The notes: generated by a model from the sequence alone, not told the origin. Counted from the first letter of the stretch, positions 6,635 to 15,609 are shown. The stretch: DNA of 22,573 bases from Clostridium sp. UBA3947 (GCA_002385545.1 DGDR01000197.1:1-22573); one strand, 5' to 3'. A program made the numbers and translations.

Positions 6635-7618
6635 TTACAAAGTTGCAACCATAACAGCTTTAATAGAATGTAGACGATTCTCTGCTTCATCGTATACTAA
6701 GGAATTATCACTTTTAAACACTTCATCGTCCACTTCCCTAATATCTACACCCTTTTCTTCCATAAAAAATTTCGCTGTTTCTGTTTCAAAATTGTGATAT
6801 GAAGGTAAGCAATGCATAAACTTAACATTGTCGTTACCAGTAGCCTTTAACATGTCCATTGTAACCTTATATGGAGACAAGAGCTTAACCCTTTCTTCAA
6901 TTTTGTCTTCCTCTCCCATTGAAGCCCAAATATCGGTGTATAAAGCATCAGATCCCTTTATATCCTCTATATTATCCGTTACAATAATTTTTGCTCCTGT
7001 CTCTTCCGCAATTTTATTTGCTGTACTTAACACCGTTTCACTTGGCCATAATTCCTTTGGTCCAAATGCTACAAAAGTCATCCCCATTTTGGCGCAGCCA
7101 TACATTAAGGCATTGCACATGTTATTTCTTGTATCTCCAACAAAGGTAAGTTTTATGTCCTTTAGAGGTTTATTAATATTTTCTTCTAAAGTCATAATAT
7201 CTGCTAACACTTGTGTCGGATGATCGTCATCTGTCAAGCCATTCCATACAGGTACCCCAGACTTTTCTGCAAGTATTTCCACTACTTTTTGGTCAAAGCC
7301 TCTAAATTCTATTCCATCATAAAATCTTCCTAAAATCACTGCCGTATCTTCTATGGATTCCTTTATTCCCATCTGTGAATTAGTTAGATAAGTAACATTA
7401 GCCCCTTCATCGAAGGCTGCAACTTCAAAGGCACATCTTGTCCTAGTTGATGTCTTTTCAAAAATTAACACGATATTTTTGCCTTCCAATTTTTTATCTA
7501 TTATGCCCATTTTCTTTTTCTTTTTTAGCTCATGGGCCAAATCTAGTAAATACCTTATTTCCTCTGGTGAAAAATCTAATAGTGTTAAAAAGCTTTTCCC
7601 CTTTAAATTAACTTCCAT
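6635..7618 (-). CDS. argF: Ornithine carbamoyltransferase
   Basis: This 327-residue cytoplasmic enzyme makes citrulline from ornithine and carbamoyl phosphate. The motifs are complete: STRTR at 57-61 (carbamoyl-phosphate binding), HPTQ at 133-136, the ornithine-specific SMG at 233-235, and HCLP at 269-272 with the catalytic cysteine C270. A GGGGGCG ribosome site favours the ATG at 7618; 16 further upstream codons would extend into AT-rich DNA and are unlikely. Neither arcA/arcC nor other arg genes are adjacent, so whether it is biosynthetic (ArgF) or catabolic (ArcB-like) cannot be settled by context. The upstream region holds three helically phased TGTATAA motifs that could be an arginine-repressor target. 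Confidence 0.92.
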   Translation of the reverse strand: MEVNLKGKSFLTLLDFSPEEIRYLLDLAHELKKKKKMGIIDKKLEGKNIVLIFEKTSTRTRCAFEVAAFDEGANVTYLTNSQMGIKESIEDTAVILGRFYDGIEFRGFDQKVVEILAEKSGVPVWNGLTDDDHPTQVLADIMTLEENINKPLKDIKLTFVGDTRNNMCNALMYGCAKMGMTFVAFGPKELWPSETVLSTANKIAEETGAKIIVTDNIEDIKGSDALYTDIWASMGEEDKIEERVKLLSPYKVTMDMLKATGNDNVKFMHCLPSYHNFETETAKFFMEEKGVDIREVDDEVFKSDNSLVYDEAENRLHSIKAVMVATL

Positions 7619-7637
7619 ATTATCGCCCCCGTTATAA

Positions 7638-7676
7638 TTATACAAATCCGCTTTATATTTATACACTTATTATACA
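7638..7676 (-). promoter_or_regulatory. argF upstream region with three phased TGTATAA motifs
   Basis: On the minus strand TGTATAA occurs three times (plus-strand TTATACA at 7638-7644, 7659-7665 and 7670-7676), with starts 21 and 11 bp apart, about two turns and one turn of the helix. Each resembles an ARG-box half (TGAATAA-type) with one change. TATAAT hexamers are embedded at 7637-7642 and 7669-7674, but neither has a convincing -35. AT-richness makes this a tentative call. Confidence 0.3.
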
Positions 7677-7678
7677 AT

Positions 7679-7707
7679 AAAAACTCCCGTTTTGCACGAG
7701 AGTTTTT
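7679..7707 (-). terminator. Intrinsic terminator of the fatty-acid synthesis operon
   Basis: AAAAACTC (7679-7686) pairs with GAGTTTTT (7700-7707), with three more inner pairs after a mismatch. On the minus strand this gives a hairpin ending in TTTTT, about 25 nt past the accA stop. Confidence 0.85.
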
Positions 7708-7732
7708 AATATTTATACGTATAAATTTATAA

Positions 7733-8539
7733 TTATTCTTTATAATGCCCAATTTTCCTATACTTTTCATATCTTCTTAATAATAATTCATCCTTATTCA
7801 TCTTGCATAATTTCTTAAATTCATCTATTAATCGATCCTTAATTAAAGTAGACATTTTGTCTATATTCTTTGAAGCGTTCCCATTTGGTTCCAAAATCAC
7901 TTTATCTATTACCTTTAGTTTAAGTAGCTCTTCTGCTGTAAGCTTCATTACCTCCGCTGCTTCAGGAGCTCTGGATGCATCCTTCCATAAAATACTGGAA
8001 AAACCTTCTGGTGATAAAATCGAATAAATTGAGTTTTCTAGCATCCATACCTGATCTGCCACTGCTAAAGCTAAGGCACCACCGCTACCTCCCTGTCCGA
8101 TAACCACTGAAATTATTGGTACCTTTAAATTTATCATGGTCATTAGATTTTTGGCAATTGCTTCTCCTTGGCCTCTTTCTTCTGCTCCTACTCCACAAAA
8201 GGCGCCTTGAGTATCTACCAAGCAAACTATAGGTCTGTCAAATTTTTCGGCCTGCAACATTAACCTATGAGCCTTTCTATATCCTTCTGGATGGGGGCAA
8301 CCAAAATTTCGGTAAATATTGTCCTTGGTGTTTTCACCTTTCTGAACAGCAATAACTGTAACTGGCTTACCATCAAGCATGGCTATGCCACCTATTATTG
8401 CATGATCATCTCCAAAATACCTATCTCCATGAAACTCTATGAAATTGTCAAAAATTCTATCTATATATTGCTTAGCGGAGGGTCTTTCCTGTGCGCGGGC
8501 TATATTAACCCTATCCCAAGCACTTTTCTTCCTACTCAT
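7733..8539 (-). CDS. accA: Acetyl-CoA carboxylase carboxyltransferase subunit alpha
   Basis: This 268-residue alpha subunit of the carboxyltransferase pairs with AccD to move CO2 from carboxybiotin on AccB to acetyl-CoA. It shows the crotonase-like core of the family: FIEFHGDRYFGDD near the start, the CLVDTQGAFCGVGAEERGQG loop, and the oxyanion-hole stretch VIGQGGSGGALALAVAD followed by LSPEGFSSILWKD. The GGGAGG ribosome site 7 nt upstream fixes the ATG at 8539 over a start five codons earlier. It is the last gene of the operon, overlapping accD by 8 nt, which suits the equal amounts needed for the heterotetramer. The N-terminal extension found in some alpha subunits is short here. Confidence 0.95.
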   Translation of the reverse strand: MSRKKSAWDRVNIARAQERPSAKQYIDRIFDNFIEFHGDRYFGDDHAIIGGIAMLDGKPVTVIAVQKGENTKDNIYRNFGCPHPEGYRKAHRLMLQAEKFDRPIVCLVDTQGAFCGVGAEERGQGEAIAKNLMTMINLKVPIISVVIGQGGSGGALALAVADQVWMLENSIYSILSPEGFSSILWKDASRAPEAAEVMKLTAEELLKLKVIDKVILEPNGNASKNIDKMSTLIKDRLIDEFKKLCKMNKDELLLRRYEKYRKIGHYKE

Positions 8540-9404
8540 AGCTATACCTCCCATGGAGCTGTAAAATCTTAGCCAAGGTGCTTCTTAGCTGTGTTCTATG
8601 AACAATTTTATCAATAAAGCCTTTCTCTAGTAAAAACTCTGCAGTCTGAAAACCCTCTGGTAGCTGTTGTTTTATGGTGTTTTCTATAACTCGCTTACCA
8701 GCAAAGCCTATTAGGGCTCCAGGCTCAGCAAGGATGATATCCGCCTCCATTGCAAAGCTGGCAGTTACACCTCCAGTAGTTGGGTCCGTTAACACAGAAA
8801 TATAAAGTAGCTTACTATCATTATGTTTAGCAATAGCTCCACTTACTTTAGCCATTTGCATTAGGGATAAAATCCCCTCCTGCATTCTTGCACCACCAGA
8901 AGCAGTAAATATTATTACTGGTAATCTATGTTTAGTTGCATATTCTACAGCTCTTGTAATTTTTTCTCCAACCACCGATCCCATACTTCCCATCATAAAA
9001 TTACTATCCATAACGGCAATAACCGTATGGTAATCCGCAATCTTACCTCTTCCTGTTACCACAGCTTCCTTCATATTTGTAGCAAGCTTAGTTTTATTTA
9101 GCTTATCCTCGTAACCTGGGAAGTTTATAGGATTAACACTTTCCATACCTTTATCGAACTCTATAAAAGAGTCCTTATCTAAGATCATATCTAATCTATC
9201 TTTGGCTGAGAGTCGAAAATGATAATTGCAGCTAACACAGGTATTACATTTGTCTTCCACATCACTTTTGTAAAGTATTTTTCCACAGTTGTTGCATTTA
9301 ACCCACATACCATCTGGTATTGTCGGCTTATGCATCTCTTCAATATTTAAATTTGAAGTGCTGATTGTAATATATTTTTGCTTTTTAAACAAATCCTTAA
9401 TCAT
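8532..9404 (-). CDS. accD: Acetyl-CoA carboxylase carboxyltransferase subunit beta
   Basis: This 290-residue beta subunit carries an N-terminal zinc ribbon: C37 and C40 in WVKCNNCGK, then C56 and C59, with an extra C53. The carboxyltransferase domain follows, with GRGKIADYHTVIAVMDSNFM, the acyl-CoA pocket TASGGARMQEG and SVLTDPTTGGVTAS. The zinc ribbon contacts DNA or mRNA in E. coli; whether that applies here is unknown. The ATG at 9404 overlaps the accC stop by 4 nt (ATGA) and the stop overlaps accA by 8 nt, so accC-accD-accA are tightly coupled. The ribosome site is only GGTGA, so re-initiation after accC is likely. Confidence 0.95.
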   Translation of the reverse strand: MIKDLFKKQKYITISTSNLNIEEMHKPTIPDGMWVKCNNCGKILYKSDVEDKCNTCVSCNYHFRLSAKDRLDMILDKDSFIEFDKGMESVNPINFPGYEDKLNKTKLATNMKEAVVTGRGKIADYHTVIAVMDSNFMMGSMGSVVGEKITRAVEYATKHRLPVIIFTASGGARMQEGILSLMQMAKVSGAIAKHNDSKLLYISVLTDPTTGGVTASFAMEADIILAEPGALIGFAGKRVIENTIKQQLPEGFQTAEFLLEKGFIDKIVHRTQLRSTLAKILQLHGRYSYE

Positions 9405-10750
9405 TCACTTTTCACCAACTTATCCTTTAAGAATGAAGTATTGTAATCTCCTTTAACAAATCTCTCATCACACAGTATATCAAATTGGAAGTCTATATTC
9501 GTTACTATACCTTCAATCAGCAGTTCTCCTAAAGCTCTCTTCATTCTTGCAATGGCACTACTTCTATTTTCAGAATGCACAATAAGCTTAGCTACCATAG
9601 AATCATAGTAAGGGGGAATAACATACCCTTGATATACGGCACTATCCACTCTAACCCCAGGCCCTCCCGGCATATTTAATCCAATAATCCTGCCTGGTGA
9701 AGGTCTAAAATCATTATTAGGATCCTCAGCATTAATTCTACATTCTATCGCGTGACCTCGAAGCCTTATGTCCTCCTGCTTTAATTCCAACTTTTCTCCT
9801 GCTGCAATTTTAATTTGCTGTTTTACTATATCCACTCCAGTAATTAATTCTGTTATGGGATGTTCCACCTGTACCCTAGTATTCATTTCCATAAAGTAAT
9901 AGTTTAAATCACTATCTACTAAAAATTCAACGGTTCCAGCATTATAATATCCCACTTTTTTTGCAGCCTTAACTGCTGCTGCTCCCATTTCTTCCCTTAG
10001 CTGCGGAGTCAAAATATTTGACGGGGCTTCTTCTAGAACTTTTTGATTTTTTCTTTGAACAGAACATTCCCTTTCCCCCAAATGAATTATATTGCCATAT
10101 TTATCTCCCAAAATCTGAAACTCTATATGACGAGGCTTATCGATATATTTTTCCATATATAAAGTGTCATCGTTAAAGCAAGCTTGAGCTTCGCTTTTCG
10201 CTGTATTATAGGCTTTAGCAAGCTCTTCTTTATTATAAACTATCCTAATCCCTCTACCACCACCTCCGGCGGCAGCCTTAATCATAACTGGATAACCTAT
10301 TTCTTCAGCCATTTCAAAAGCATGCTCTTCATTTTCTAGAGCTCCTTCTGTGCCTGGGATTATAGGAATATCTGCTTCTTTCATAATCTCTCTAGCCCTA
10401 GATTTATTACCAAGGAGGTCAATACTTTCTGAATCAGGACCAATAAAAACAATATTACATTCGCTACATATCTTAGCAAACTTGCTATTTTCAGAAAGAA
10501 AACCAAAACCAGGGTGGATGGCTTCGGCACCAGTTAATACTGTTGCACTTAATATGTTCTGTATATTTAGATAGCTGTCCTTTGAGGCAGGTCCTCCGAT
10601 GCAAACAGCTTCGTCTGCCAACTGTACGTGTAGGGCATCTCTATCTGCTTCTGAATATACCGCCACAGATATTATGCCCATTTCTCGACAAGCTCTTATG
10701 ATACGAACAGCAATTTCACCTCTATTTGCAATCAATATCTTTTTAAACAT
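9401..10750 (-). CDS. accC: Acetyl-CoA carboxylase, biotin carboxylase subunit
   Basis: This 449-residue ATP-grasp enzyme carboxylates the biotin on AccB with ATP and bicarbonate. It has the full architecture: an N-terminal domain starting MFKKILIANRGEIAVRIIRA, the glycine-rich ATP loop AAAGGGGRGIRIV, the catalytic stretch FMEMNTRVQVEHPITELITG, and the C-terminal RINAEDP module. The ATG at 10750 has a GGAGGAGGG ribosome site. Upstream in-frame starts would extend into fabZ and are not credible. It lies 13 nt after fabZ and overlaps accD by 4 nt. Confidence 0.96.
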   Translation of the reverse strand: MFKKILIANRGEIAVRIIRACREMGIISVAVYSEADRDALHVQLADEAVCIGGPASKDSYLNIQNILSATVLTGAEAIHPGFGFLSENSKFAKICSECNIVFIGPDSESIDLLGNKSRAREIMKEADIPIIPGTEGALENEEHAFEMAEEIGYPVMIKAAAGGGGRGIRIVYNKEELAKAYNTAKSEAQACFNDDTLYMEKYIDKPRHIEFQILGDKYGNIIHLGERECSVQRKNQKVLEEAPSNILTPQLREEMGAAAVKAAKKVGYYNAGTVEFLVDSDLNYYFMEMNTRVQVEHPITELITGVDIVKQQIKIAAGEKLELKQEDIRLRGHAIECRINAEDPNNDFRPSPGRIIGLNMPGGPGVRVDSAVYQGYVIPPYYDSMVAKLIVHSENRSSAIARMKRALGELLIEGIVTNIDFQFDILCDERFVKGDYNTSFLKDKLVKSE

Positions 10751-10763
10751 AAGCCCTCCTCCA

Positions 10764-11186
10764 TTATCTTCCGACAATGAATGTAATCTCAGCCTCACAG
10801 ACATTTTTATCATTTACTGTAGCAACAGCTTTACCTACTCCGGCTGGTCCCTTAACCTTGATTAGCTCTACTTCTAATCTTAATACATCCCCCGGAACTA
10901 CTTTTTTTCTGAACTTAGCCTTATCTATACCTGCAAAGTATGCTATTTTGCCCCTGTTTTCTTCTAAACTAAGAACAGCCACAGCACCAGTTTGAGCCAA
11001 GGCTTCTATAATCAGCACTCCAGGCATTACTGGCTCCTGTGGAAAATGTCCTTGAAAAAAGTATTCATTCATAGTTACATTTTTAATTGCTACTGCCTTT
11101 TTACCAGGCACAATTTCTTCAACCATATCAATCAATAAAAAGGGATATCTATGAGGTAATACCTTTTGAATTTCAGTTATATCCAT
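10764..11186 (-). CDS. fabZ: 3-hydroxyacyl-ACP dehydratase FabZ
   Basis: This 140-residue hotdog-fold dehydratase removes water from 3-hydroxyacyl-ACP to give trans-2-enoyl-ACP. The active-site pair is H47 in FQGHFPQEPVMPG and E61 in LIIEALAQ. The start MDITEIQKVLPHRYPFLLID is typical. There is no FabA or FabM isomerase in the operon, so any unsaturated chain must branch by another route. The ribosome site is weak (TTGGTG), and the gene lies 13 nt after accB. Its position between accB and accC is conserved in streptococci and clostridia. Confidence 0.95.
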   Translation of the reverse strand: MDITEIQKVLPHRYPFLLIDMVEEIVPGKKAVAIKNVTMNEYFFQGHFPQEPVMPGVLIIEALAQTGAVAVLSLEENRGKIAYFAGIDKAKFRKKVVPGDVLRLEVELIKVKGPAGVGKAVATVNDKNVCEAEITFIVGR

Positions 11187-11199
11187 AACAACACCAACT

Positions 11200-11676
11200 T
11201 TACAATTTAATTTTAAATAATGGCTGACCGTATTCTACCATATCGCCTTCCTTAGCCAGAATTTCAACTACGGTTCCATTGCTTTCAGATTCTATCTCAT
11301 TCATCAATTTCATGGCTTCAATAATGCAAACCACATCTCCCTTTTTCACCGTATCCCCTACACTTACAAAGGGATCGCTTTCCGGTGATGGAGCAGGGTA
11401 AAAGGTTCCTACCATAGGAGCCTTAATAATTATAAAGTTTTCACTAGTTTCATCCTCCATTTTAGGCGTTAGATTATTACTTACTTCTACCTCATTGCTA
11501 ATAGAGGATTCATCACTTGTACTTTCTGCAGTTATATTATTTAATACTATAGTTTTATCACTTTCAGTAATATTCTTCTCCATCTTAATTCTTAAATCTT
11601 TATATTCTATTTCCATTGAGGAAAGTTTAGAATTTTCCATCATTGAAACTATTTCTCTGATTATGTTTAAATCCAT
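11200..11676 (-). CDS. accB: Biotin carboxyl carrier protein of acetyl-CoA carboxylase
   Basis: This 158-residue carrier holds the biotin that shuttles CO2 between AccC and AccA/AccD. The biotinyl domain is at about 82-158, with the modified lysine K123 in EAMKLMNEI and the APMVGTFYPAPSPES thumb-like segment ahead of it. The N-terminal part (1-34) is the usual helical region that binds AccC. The linker (about 35-80) is rich in Ser, Glu, Thr and Asn rather than the Pro/Ala-rich linker of E. coli. A GAGAGG ribosome site precedes the ATG, 3 nt after the fabF stop. Confidence 0.95.
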   Translation of the reverse strand: MDLNIIREIVSMMENSKLSSMEIEYKDLRIKMEKNITESDKTIVLNNITAESTSDESSISNEVEVSNNLTPKMEDETSENFIIIKAPMVGTFYPAPSPESDPFVSVGDTVKKGDVVCIIEAMKLMNEIESESNGTVVEILAKEGDMVEYGQPLFKIKL

Positions 11677-11679
11677 ATC

Positions 11680-12924
11680 CTACCTCTCATCTTTCCATTT
11701 CTTAAATACTATAGTGGCATTATGACCACCAAAACCTAAAGAATCTGACATTGCAACATTAACTACTGCTTTGCGGCCTACATTTGGTACATAGTCCAAA
11801 TCACATTCTTCATCCCTCACCTTTAAGCCAATGGTTGGAGGAATAAAATCATCTATAATTGCATTGATGCAAACTATAGCCTCAATGGCACCAGCAGCAC
11901 CTAATAAGTGACCTGTCATAGATTTTGTAGAACTAACAGGTATCTTGTAGGCCTGATCTCCAAATACTCTTTTTATAGCTATAGTTTCAAACTTATCATT
12001 GTAAGGAGTGCTGGTACCATGTGCATTTATGTATGATACTTCTTCCTTACTAACTCCAGCGTCAGCTAAAGCTAATTCCATAGATCTAGCTGCTCCCTCT
12101 CCCTCTGGATCAGGTGAGGTCATATGATAAGCATCGCAGGTTGAAGCATATCCTACTATCTCACATAAAATATTTGCTCCTCTTTTTAAGGCATGATCCA
12201 AGGTTTCCATAACTACTATACCTGCACCTTCTCCAATAACGAATCCATCTCTTTCCTTATCAAAAGGAATAGAGGATCTTTCTGGATCATTTTTTGTGCT
12301 AAGAGCAGTTAAAGTAGTAAAGCCTGCTACCCCAAGAGGAGTAACGGAAGCCTCTGCACCACCAGCTATCATAACATCTGCAACACCTTTTTGGAGTATA
12401 TTAAATGCTTCTCCGATGGCGTTGGTTCCACTGGCACAAGCAGTTACAACACTAGTACAAATACCCTTAGCCCCATACCTGATGGCTACATTTCCTGAGG
12501 CCATATTAGATATAGCCGTAGGAATAAACAAAGGAGAAACTCTTGAAGGTCCCTTTTCAAAAAGCTTTTTGCACTCACTTTCGATAGTGCCAAGACCACC
12601 AATACCAGAACCTATTAGAACACCAAATTTATATTTATCTATTGTATCTAAATCCAAGCCACTCTGCTTTATAGCTTGCTCTGAAGCAGCTATAGCATAC
12701 TGACAGAACTTATCCATTCTCTTACATTCTTTCTTAGCTATATACTGCTCAGGATCAAAGTCTTTTACTTCTGCAGCAATTTTTACCTTAAAATCTGTGG
12801 TGTCAAAGCCTTTAATGTAATCTATACCTGAGACACCATTCTTACAGTTTTCCCAAAAGGTCTTTACATCATTTCCAATAGGAGTAACAGCTCCCATACC
12901 TGTTATAACAACTCTGTTTAACAT
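11680..12924 (-). CDS. fabF: Beta-ketoacyl-ACP synthase II FabF
   Basis: This 414-residue elongating condensing enzyme joins malonyl-ACP to the growing acyl-ACP. The thiolase-fold catalytic triad is present: C163 in VVTACASGTNAIG, H302 in NAHGTSTPYND and H339 in SMTGHLLGAAG. Length and N-terminus (MLNRVVITGMGAVTPIG) fit FabF. There is no FabB here, and published work on the Clostridium acetobutylicum FabF found it could do both FabB and FabF jobs; this relative may do the same. The AGAGAGG ribosome site supports the ATG. It lies 15 nt after fabG and 3 nt before accB. Confidence 0.96.
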   Translation of the reverse strand: MLNRVVITGMGAVTPIGNDVKTFWENCKNGVSGIDYIKGFDTTDFKVKIAAEVKDFDPEQYIAKKECKRMDKFCQYAIAASEQAIKQSGLDLDTIDKYKFGVLIGSGIGGLGTIESECKKLFEKGPSRVSPLFIPTAISNMASGNVAIRYGAKGICTSVVTACASGTNAIGEAFNILQKGVADVMIAGGAEASVTPLGVAGFTTLTALSTKNDPERSSIPFDKERDGFVIGEGAGIVVMETLDHALKRGANILCEIVGYASTCDAYHMTSPDPEGEGAARSMELALADAGVSKEEVSYINAHGTSTPYNDKFETIAIKRVFGDQAYKIPVSSTKSMTGHLLGAAGAIEAIVCINAIIDDFIPPTIGLKVRDEECDLDYVPNVGRKAVVNVAMSDSLGFGGHNATIVFKKWKDER

Positions 12925-12939
12925 CTAATCAACCTCTCT

Positions 12940-13680
12940 TTATACTACCATTCCACCATCTACATGTATAACTTGCCCTGTTATATAGGACGCCTTATCA
13001 GATGCAAGAAATGCTACTAAATTTGCCACATCTTCAGTATTTCCCATTCTTTTTAAAGGAATGCTATCCAAAAGCATATTCTTAACTTTCTGTGATAATA
13101 CTTCTGTCATATCAGTTTCAATATATCCAGGTGCCACTGCATTCACTGTTATTCCTCTTGAGCCTAACTCTTTTGCCATAGATTTTGTAAGACCTATTAC
13201 ACCAGCCTTAGAGGCAGCATAATTAGCCTGACCTACATTTCCAACCACACCTACTATGGAAGAAATATTTATAATTTTACCACTCTTTTGCTTAAGCATA
13301 ATTGAAGAAACATGCTTCATACAGTTGAAACATCCCTTCAAGTTAGTAGCAATTACACTGTCAAACTCATCTTCCTTCATTCTCAGCATTAAGTTATCCT
13401 TTGTTATACCAGCATTATTCACCAGTATATCTACAGAACCAAAGGTATCCTTTGCTGTTTTTACGAGATTTTCTGCCTCATCAAATTTGCTTACGTCTGC
13501 CTTTACTGCCAAGGCTTTTCCGCCTTTACTTTCTATAACAGCCACCAGCTCCTGTGCCTCTTTCTCACTACTTCTATAATTTATTACTATATTAGCCCCC
13601 TCTTCTGCTAGCTTTATAGCTATAGCTCTGCCTATTCCTCTTCCAGCTCCAGTAACAACAGCACACTTTCCACTTAACAT
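12940..13680 (-). CDS. fabG: 3-oxoacyl-ACP reductase FabG
   Basis: This 246-residue short-chain dehydrogenase reduces 3-oxoacyl-ACP with NADPH. It has the Rossmann motif TGAGRGIG at 10-17, NNAG at 88-91, and the catalytic Ser-Tyr-Lys: S141 in INISSIVG, with Y154 and K158 in ANYAASKAG. The C-terminal GQVIHVDGGMVV is typical of FabG. A GAGGAGG ribosome site precedes the ATG at 13680. It lies 20 nt after fabD. Confidence 0.96.
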   Translation of the reverse strand: MLSGKCAVVTGAGRGIGRAIAIKLAEEGANIVINYRSSEKEAQELVAVIESKGGKALAVKADVSKFDEAENLVKTAKDTFGSVDILVNNAGITKDNLMLRMKEDEFDSVIATNLKGCFNCMKHVSSIMLKQKSGKIINISSIVGVVGNVGQANYAASKAGVIGLTKSMAKELGSRGITVNAVAPGYIETDMTEVLSQKVKNMLLDSIPLKRMGNTEDVANLVAFLASDKASYITGQVIHVDGGMVV

Positions 13681-13700
13681 AATTTCCTCCTCAAAATATA

Positions 13701-14642
13701 CTACATATTTAGGTTATTTAATATTTCTAATGTATTATTAAGAGACTTTATATCCTGTACATTTAAAGCTGTAACCTTCCTATTAATTTTCTTCATAAAA
13801 CCTGTAAGAGTTTTCCCTGGTCCCAATTCTATGAAAATATCAACACCATCTTCTATCATTCTATTTATGATATTTTCCCATAAAACTGGACTCATTGCTT
13901 GCTTTTCAAGTAAGTCCTTTATTTCGCTTTTATCTTTTATATAATTTCCATGGACATTAGTTAGAACAGGAATTTGCATATCTTTAATTTCAATCTTATC
14001 CAACTCTTTCCTCAAGTTCTCAGCTGCCTTCTTTAATAGAGAACTATGGAAAGGAGCACTTACAGGTAAAGGGATGCACTTACCACCTAAGTCTGTTAGT
14101 ATATTAGTTGCCTTAGATAAAGCTTCATTTTCGCCAGCTATAACCACTTGACCTGGGCAGTTAAAATTAACCGCTTCAACAGTACCAACGTCAGAGGCGG
14201 ACTTACAGGCATCGATTATTTTTTCTTTATCTAAGCCAAGCACCGCTGTCATTCCACCTTTTCCTAGGGGCACAGCTTCCTGCATAAACTTTCCTCTTTT
14301 TCTAACTAAATCTACTGCTTCACAAAAATCTAAGGCACCACTGCAAACTAAAGCGGAGTATTCTCCTAAACTAAAACCAGCAGTTACATCTGGCTTAATT
14401 CCTTCAAGCATCAAGGCCTTCATCGCTGCAATGCTTACTGTAAGCACCGCTGGCTGAGTTACTTCTGTTATGTTCAATTCCTCTTGACTTCCCTCAAAGC
14501 AAAGTTTAGCTAAATCTAAGCCTAAGGCCTTATTGGCATTATTAAAAATCTCTTTACAATCTATAAAATTATCATATAATTCCTTACCCATTCCAGTGTA
14601 TTGAGAACCCTGGCCTGAAAAAATAAATGCTACTTTTGCCAT
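13701..14642 (-). CDS. fabD: Malonyl-CoA:ACP transacylase FabD
   Basis: This 313-residue transacylase moves malonyl from CoA to ACP. It has the start FIFSGQGSQYTGMGKEL, the nucleophile S91 in TAGFSLGEYSAL, the substrate-binding arginine R116 in VRKRGKFM, and the catalytic H199 in APFHSSLL. The residue before the nucleophile pair is Phe where most FabD proteins have His (GHSLGE), as in several clostridial and streptococcal homologues. Its ATG lies inside the end of fabK (13-nt overlap) with an AGAGGTGG ribosome site, implying coupled translation. Confidence 0.95.
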   Translation of the reverse strand: MAKVAFIFSGQGSQYTGMGKELYDNFIDCKEIFNNANKALGLDLAKLCFEGSQEELNITEVTQPAVLTVSIAAMKALMLEGIKPDVTAGFSLGEYSALVCSGALDFCEAVDLVRKRGKFMQEAVPLGKGGMTAVLGLDKEKIIDACKSASDVGTVEAVNFNCPGQVVIAGENEALSKATNILTDLGGKCIPLPVSAPFHSSLLKKAAENLRKELDKIEIKDMQIPVLTNVHGNYIKDKSEIKDLLEKQAMSPVLWENIINRMIEDGVDIFIELGPGKTLTGFMKKINRKVTALNVQDIKSLNNTLEILNNLNM

Positions 14643-15586
14643 AGGCCACCTCTTGCTACAAATTTATTAACAACTAACTCAGCTTCAGAGAATATTTCCT
14701 CCACTATTTCCTTTGCACTTTGTTCCTTGTTCACTAAGCCTGCGATTTGCCCTGCCATCACAGATCCCATATCTATATCTCCATCTTTAACTGCTCTTGG
14801 TAAAGCCCCTCTTCCTAATTCTTCATATTTATCTAAAGCAGCACATTCCTTTTCTAACATATGAAACTTTCTAGCAAGCTTATTTTTCAATACTCTTACA
14901 GGATGTCCTGTAGCTCTTCCAGTAACTGTAGTATCAATATCCTTTGCATCTAATACCTTTTTCTTGTAATTTTGGTGAACTGTACATTCCTTTGCCACTA
15001 AGAATCTAGTTCCAACTTGAACACCTTCAGCACCTAGCATAAAGGCAGCAGCAATTCCTCTACCGTCTCCAATACCTCCGGCAGCTATTACAGGAATATT
15101 CACAGCACTTACTACTTGCGGAACCAAAGCCATAGTGGTAAGCTCACCTATGTGACCACCTGCTTCGCAGCCTTCTGCAACTACTGCATCGGCTCCTGTT
15201 CTCTCCATTCTTAAAGCTAAAGCTACAGATGCCACCACTGGAATAACTTTAATACCATGTTCCTTCCACATGCTAATATACTTTCCAGGATTTCCCGCAC
15301 CAGTAGTTACAACCTTAACCCCTTCTTCACAAACTAATTTTGCAACTTCATCAGCATTATTACTTAAAAGCATTATATTAACACCAAAAGGCTTATCTGT
15401 TAATTCTTTAGTTTTTCTAATTTCCTGCCTTACCCATTCTACTGGAGCATTAGCTGCTGCAATAATTCCTAAACCTCCTGCTTCGCTTACTGCTGCTGCT
15501 AAAGAACTGTCTGCAATCCATGCCATGCCACCTTGAAAAATGGGGTACTTAACACCTAGGATTTCACATACTTTTGATTGAAACAT
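14630..15586 (-). CDS. fabK: Enoyl-ACP reductase II FabK
   Basis: This 318-residue FMN-containing TIM-barrel reductase saturates trans-2-enoyl-ACP with NAD(P)H. It belongs to the nitronate monooxygenase/FabK family. The start YPIFQGGMAWIADSSLAAAV, the FMN phosphate loop AAGGIGDGRGIAAA, and H145 in EAGGHIGEL (His144 of the streptococcal enzyme) support FabK. It replaces FabI, so this organism's enoyl reduction at this locus should be insensitive to triclosan. An AGGAGGAAT ribosome site supports the ATG at 15586. It is separated from acpP by 53 nt holding a perfect hairpin. Confidence 0.95.
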   Translation of the reverse strand: MFQSKVCEILGVKYPIFQGGMAWIADSSLAAAVSEAGGLGIIAAANAPVEWVRQEIRKTKELTDKPFGVNIMLLSNNADEVAKLVCEEGVKVVTTGAGNPGKYISMWKEHGIKVIPVVASVALALRMERTGADAVVAEGCEAGGHIGELTTMALVPQVVSAVNIPVIAAGGIGDGRGIAAAFMLGAEGVQVGTRFLVAKECTVHQNYKKKVLDAKDIDTTVTGRATGHPVRVLKNKLARKFHMLEKECAALDKYEELGRGALPRAVKDGDIDMGSVMAGQIAGLVNKEQSAKEIVEEIFSEAELVVNKFVARGGLWQK

Positions 15587-15609
15587 ATTATTCCTCCTAC
15601 ATTCTATGA

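Noticed and set aside
6828..7223. 131-codon plus-strand frame inside argF
   Set aside because: Antisense shadow of a clearly recognised enzyme gene with no domain of its own.
12296..12703. 135-codon plus-strand frame inside fabF
   Set aside because: It is fully contained in fabF on the opposite strand, with no ribosome site or recognisable domain; fabF shows intact catalytic residues.
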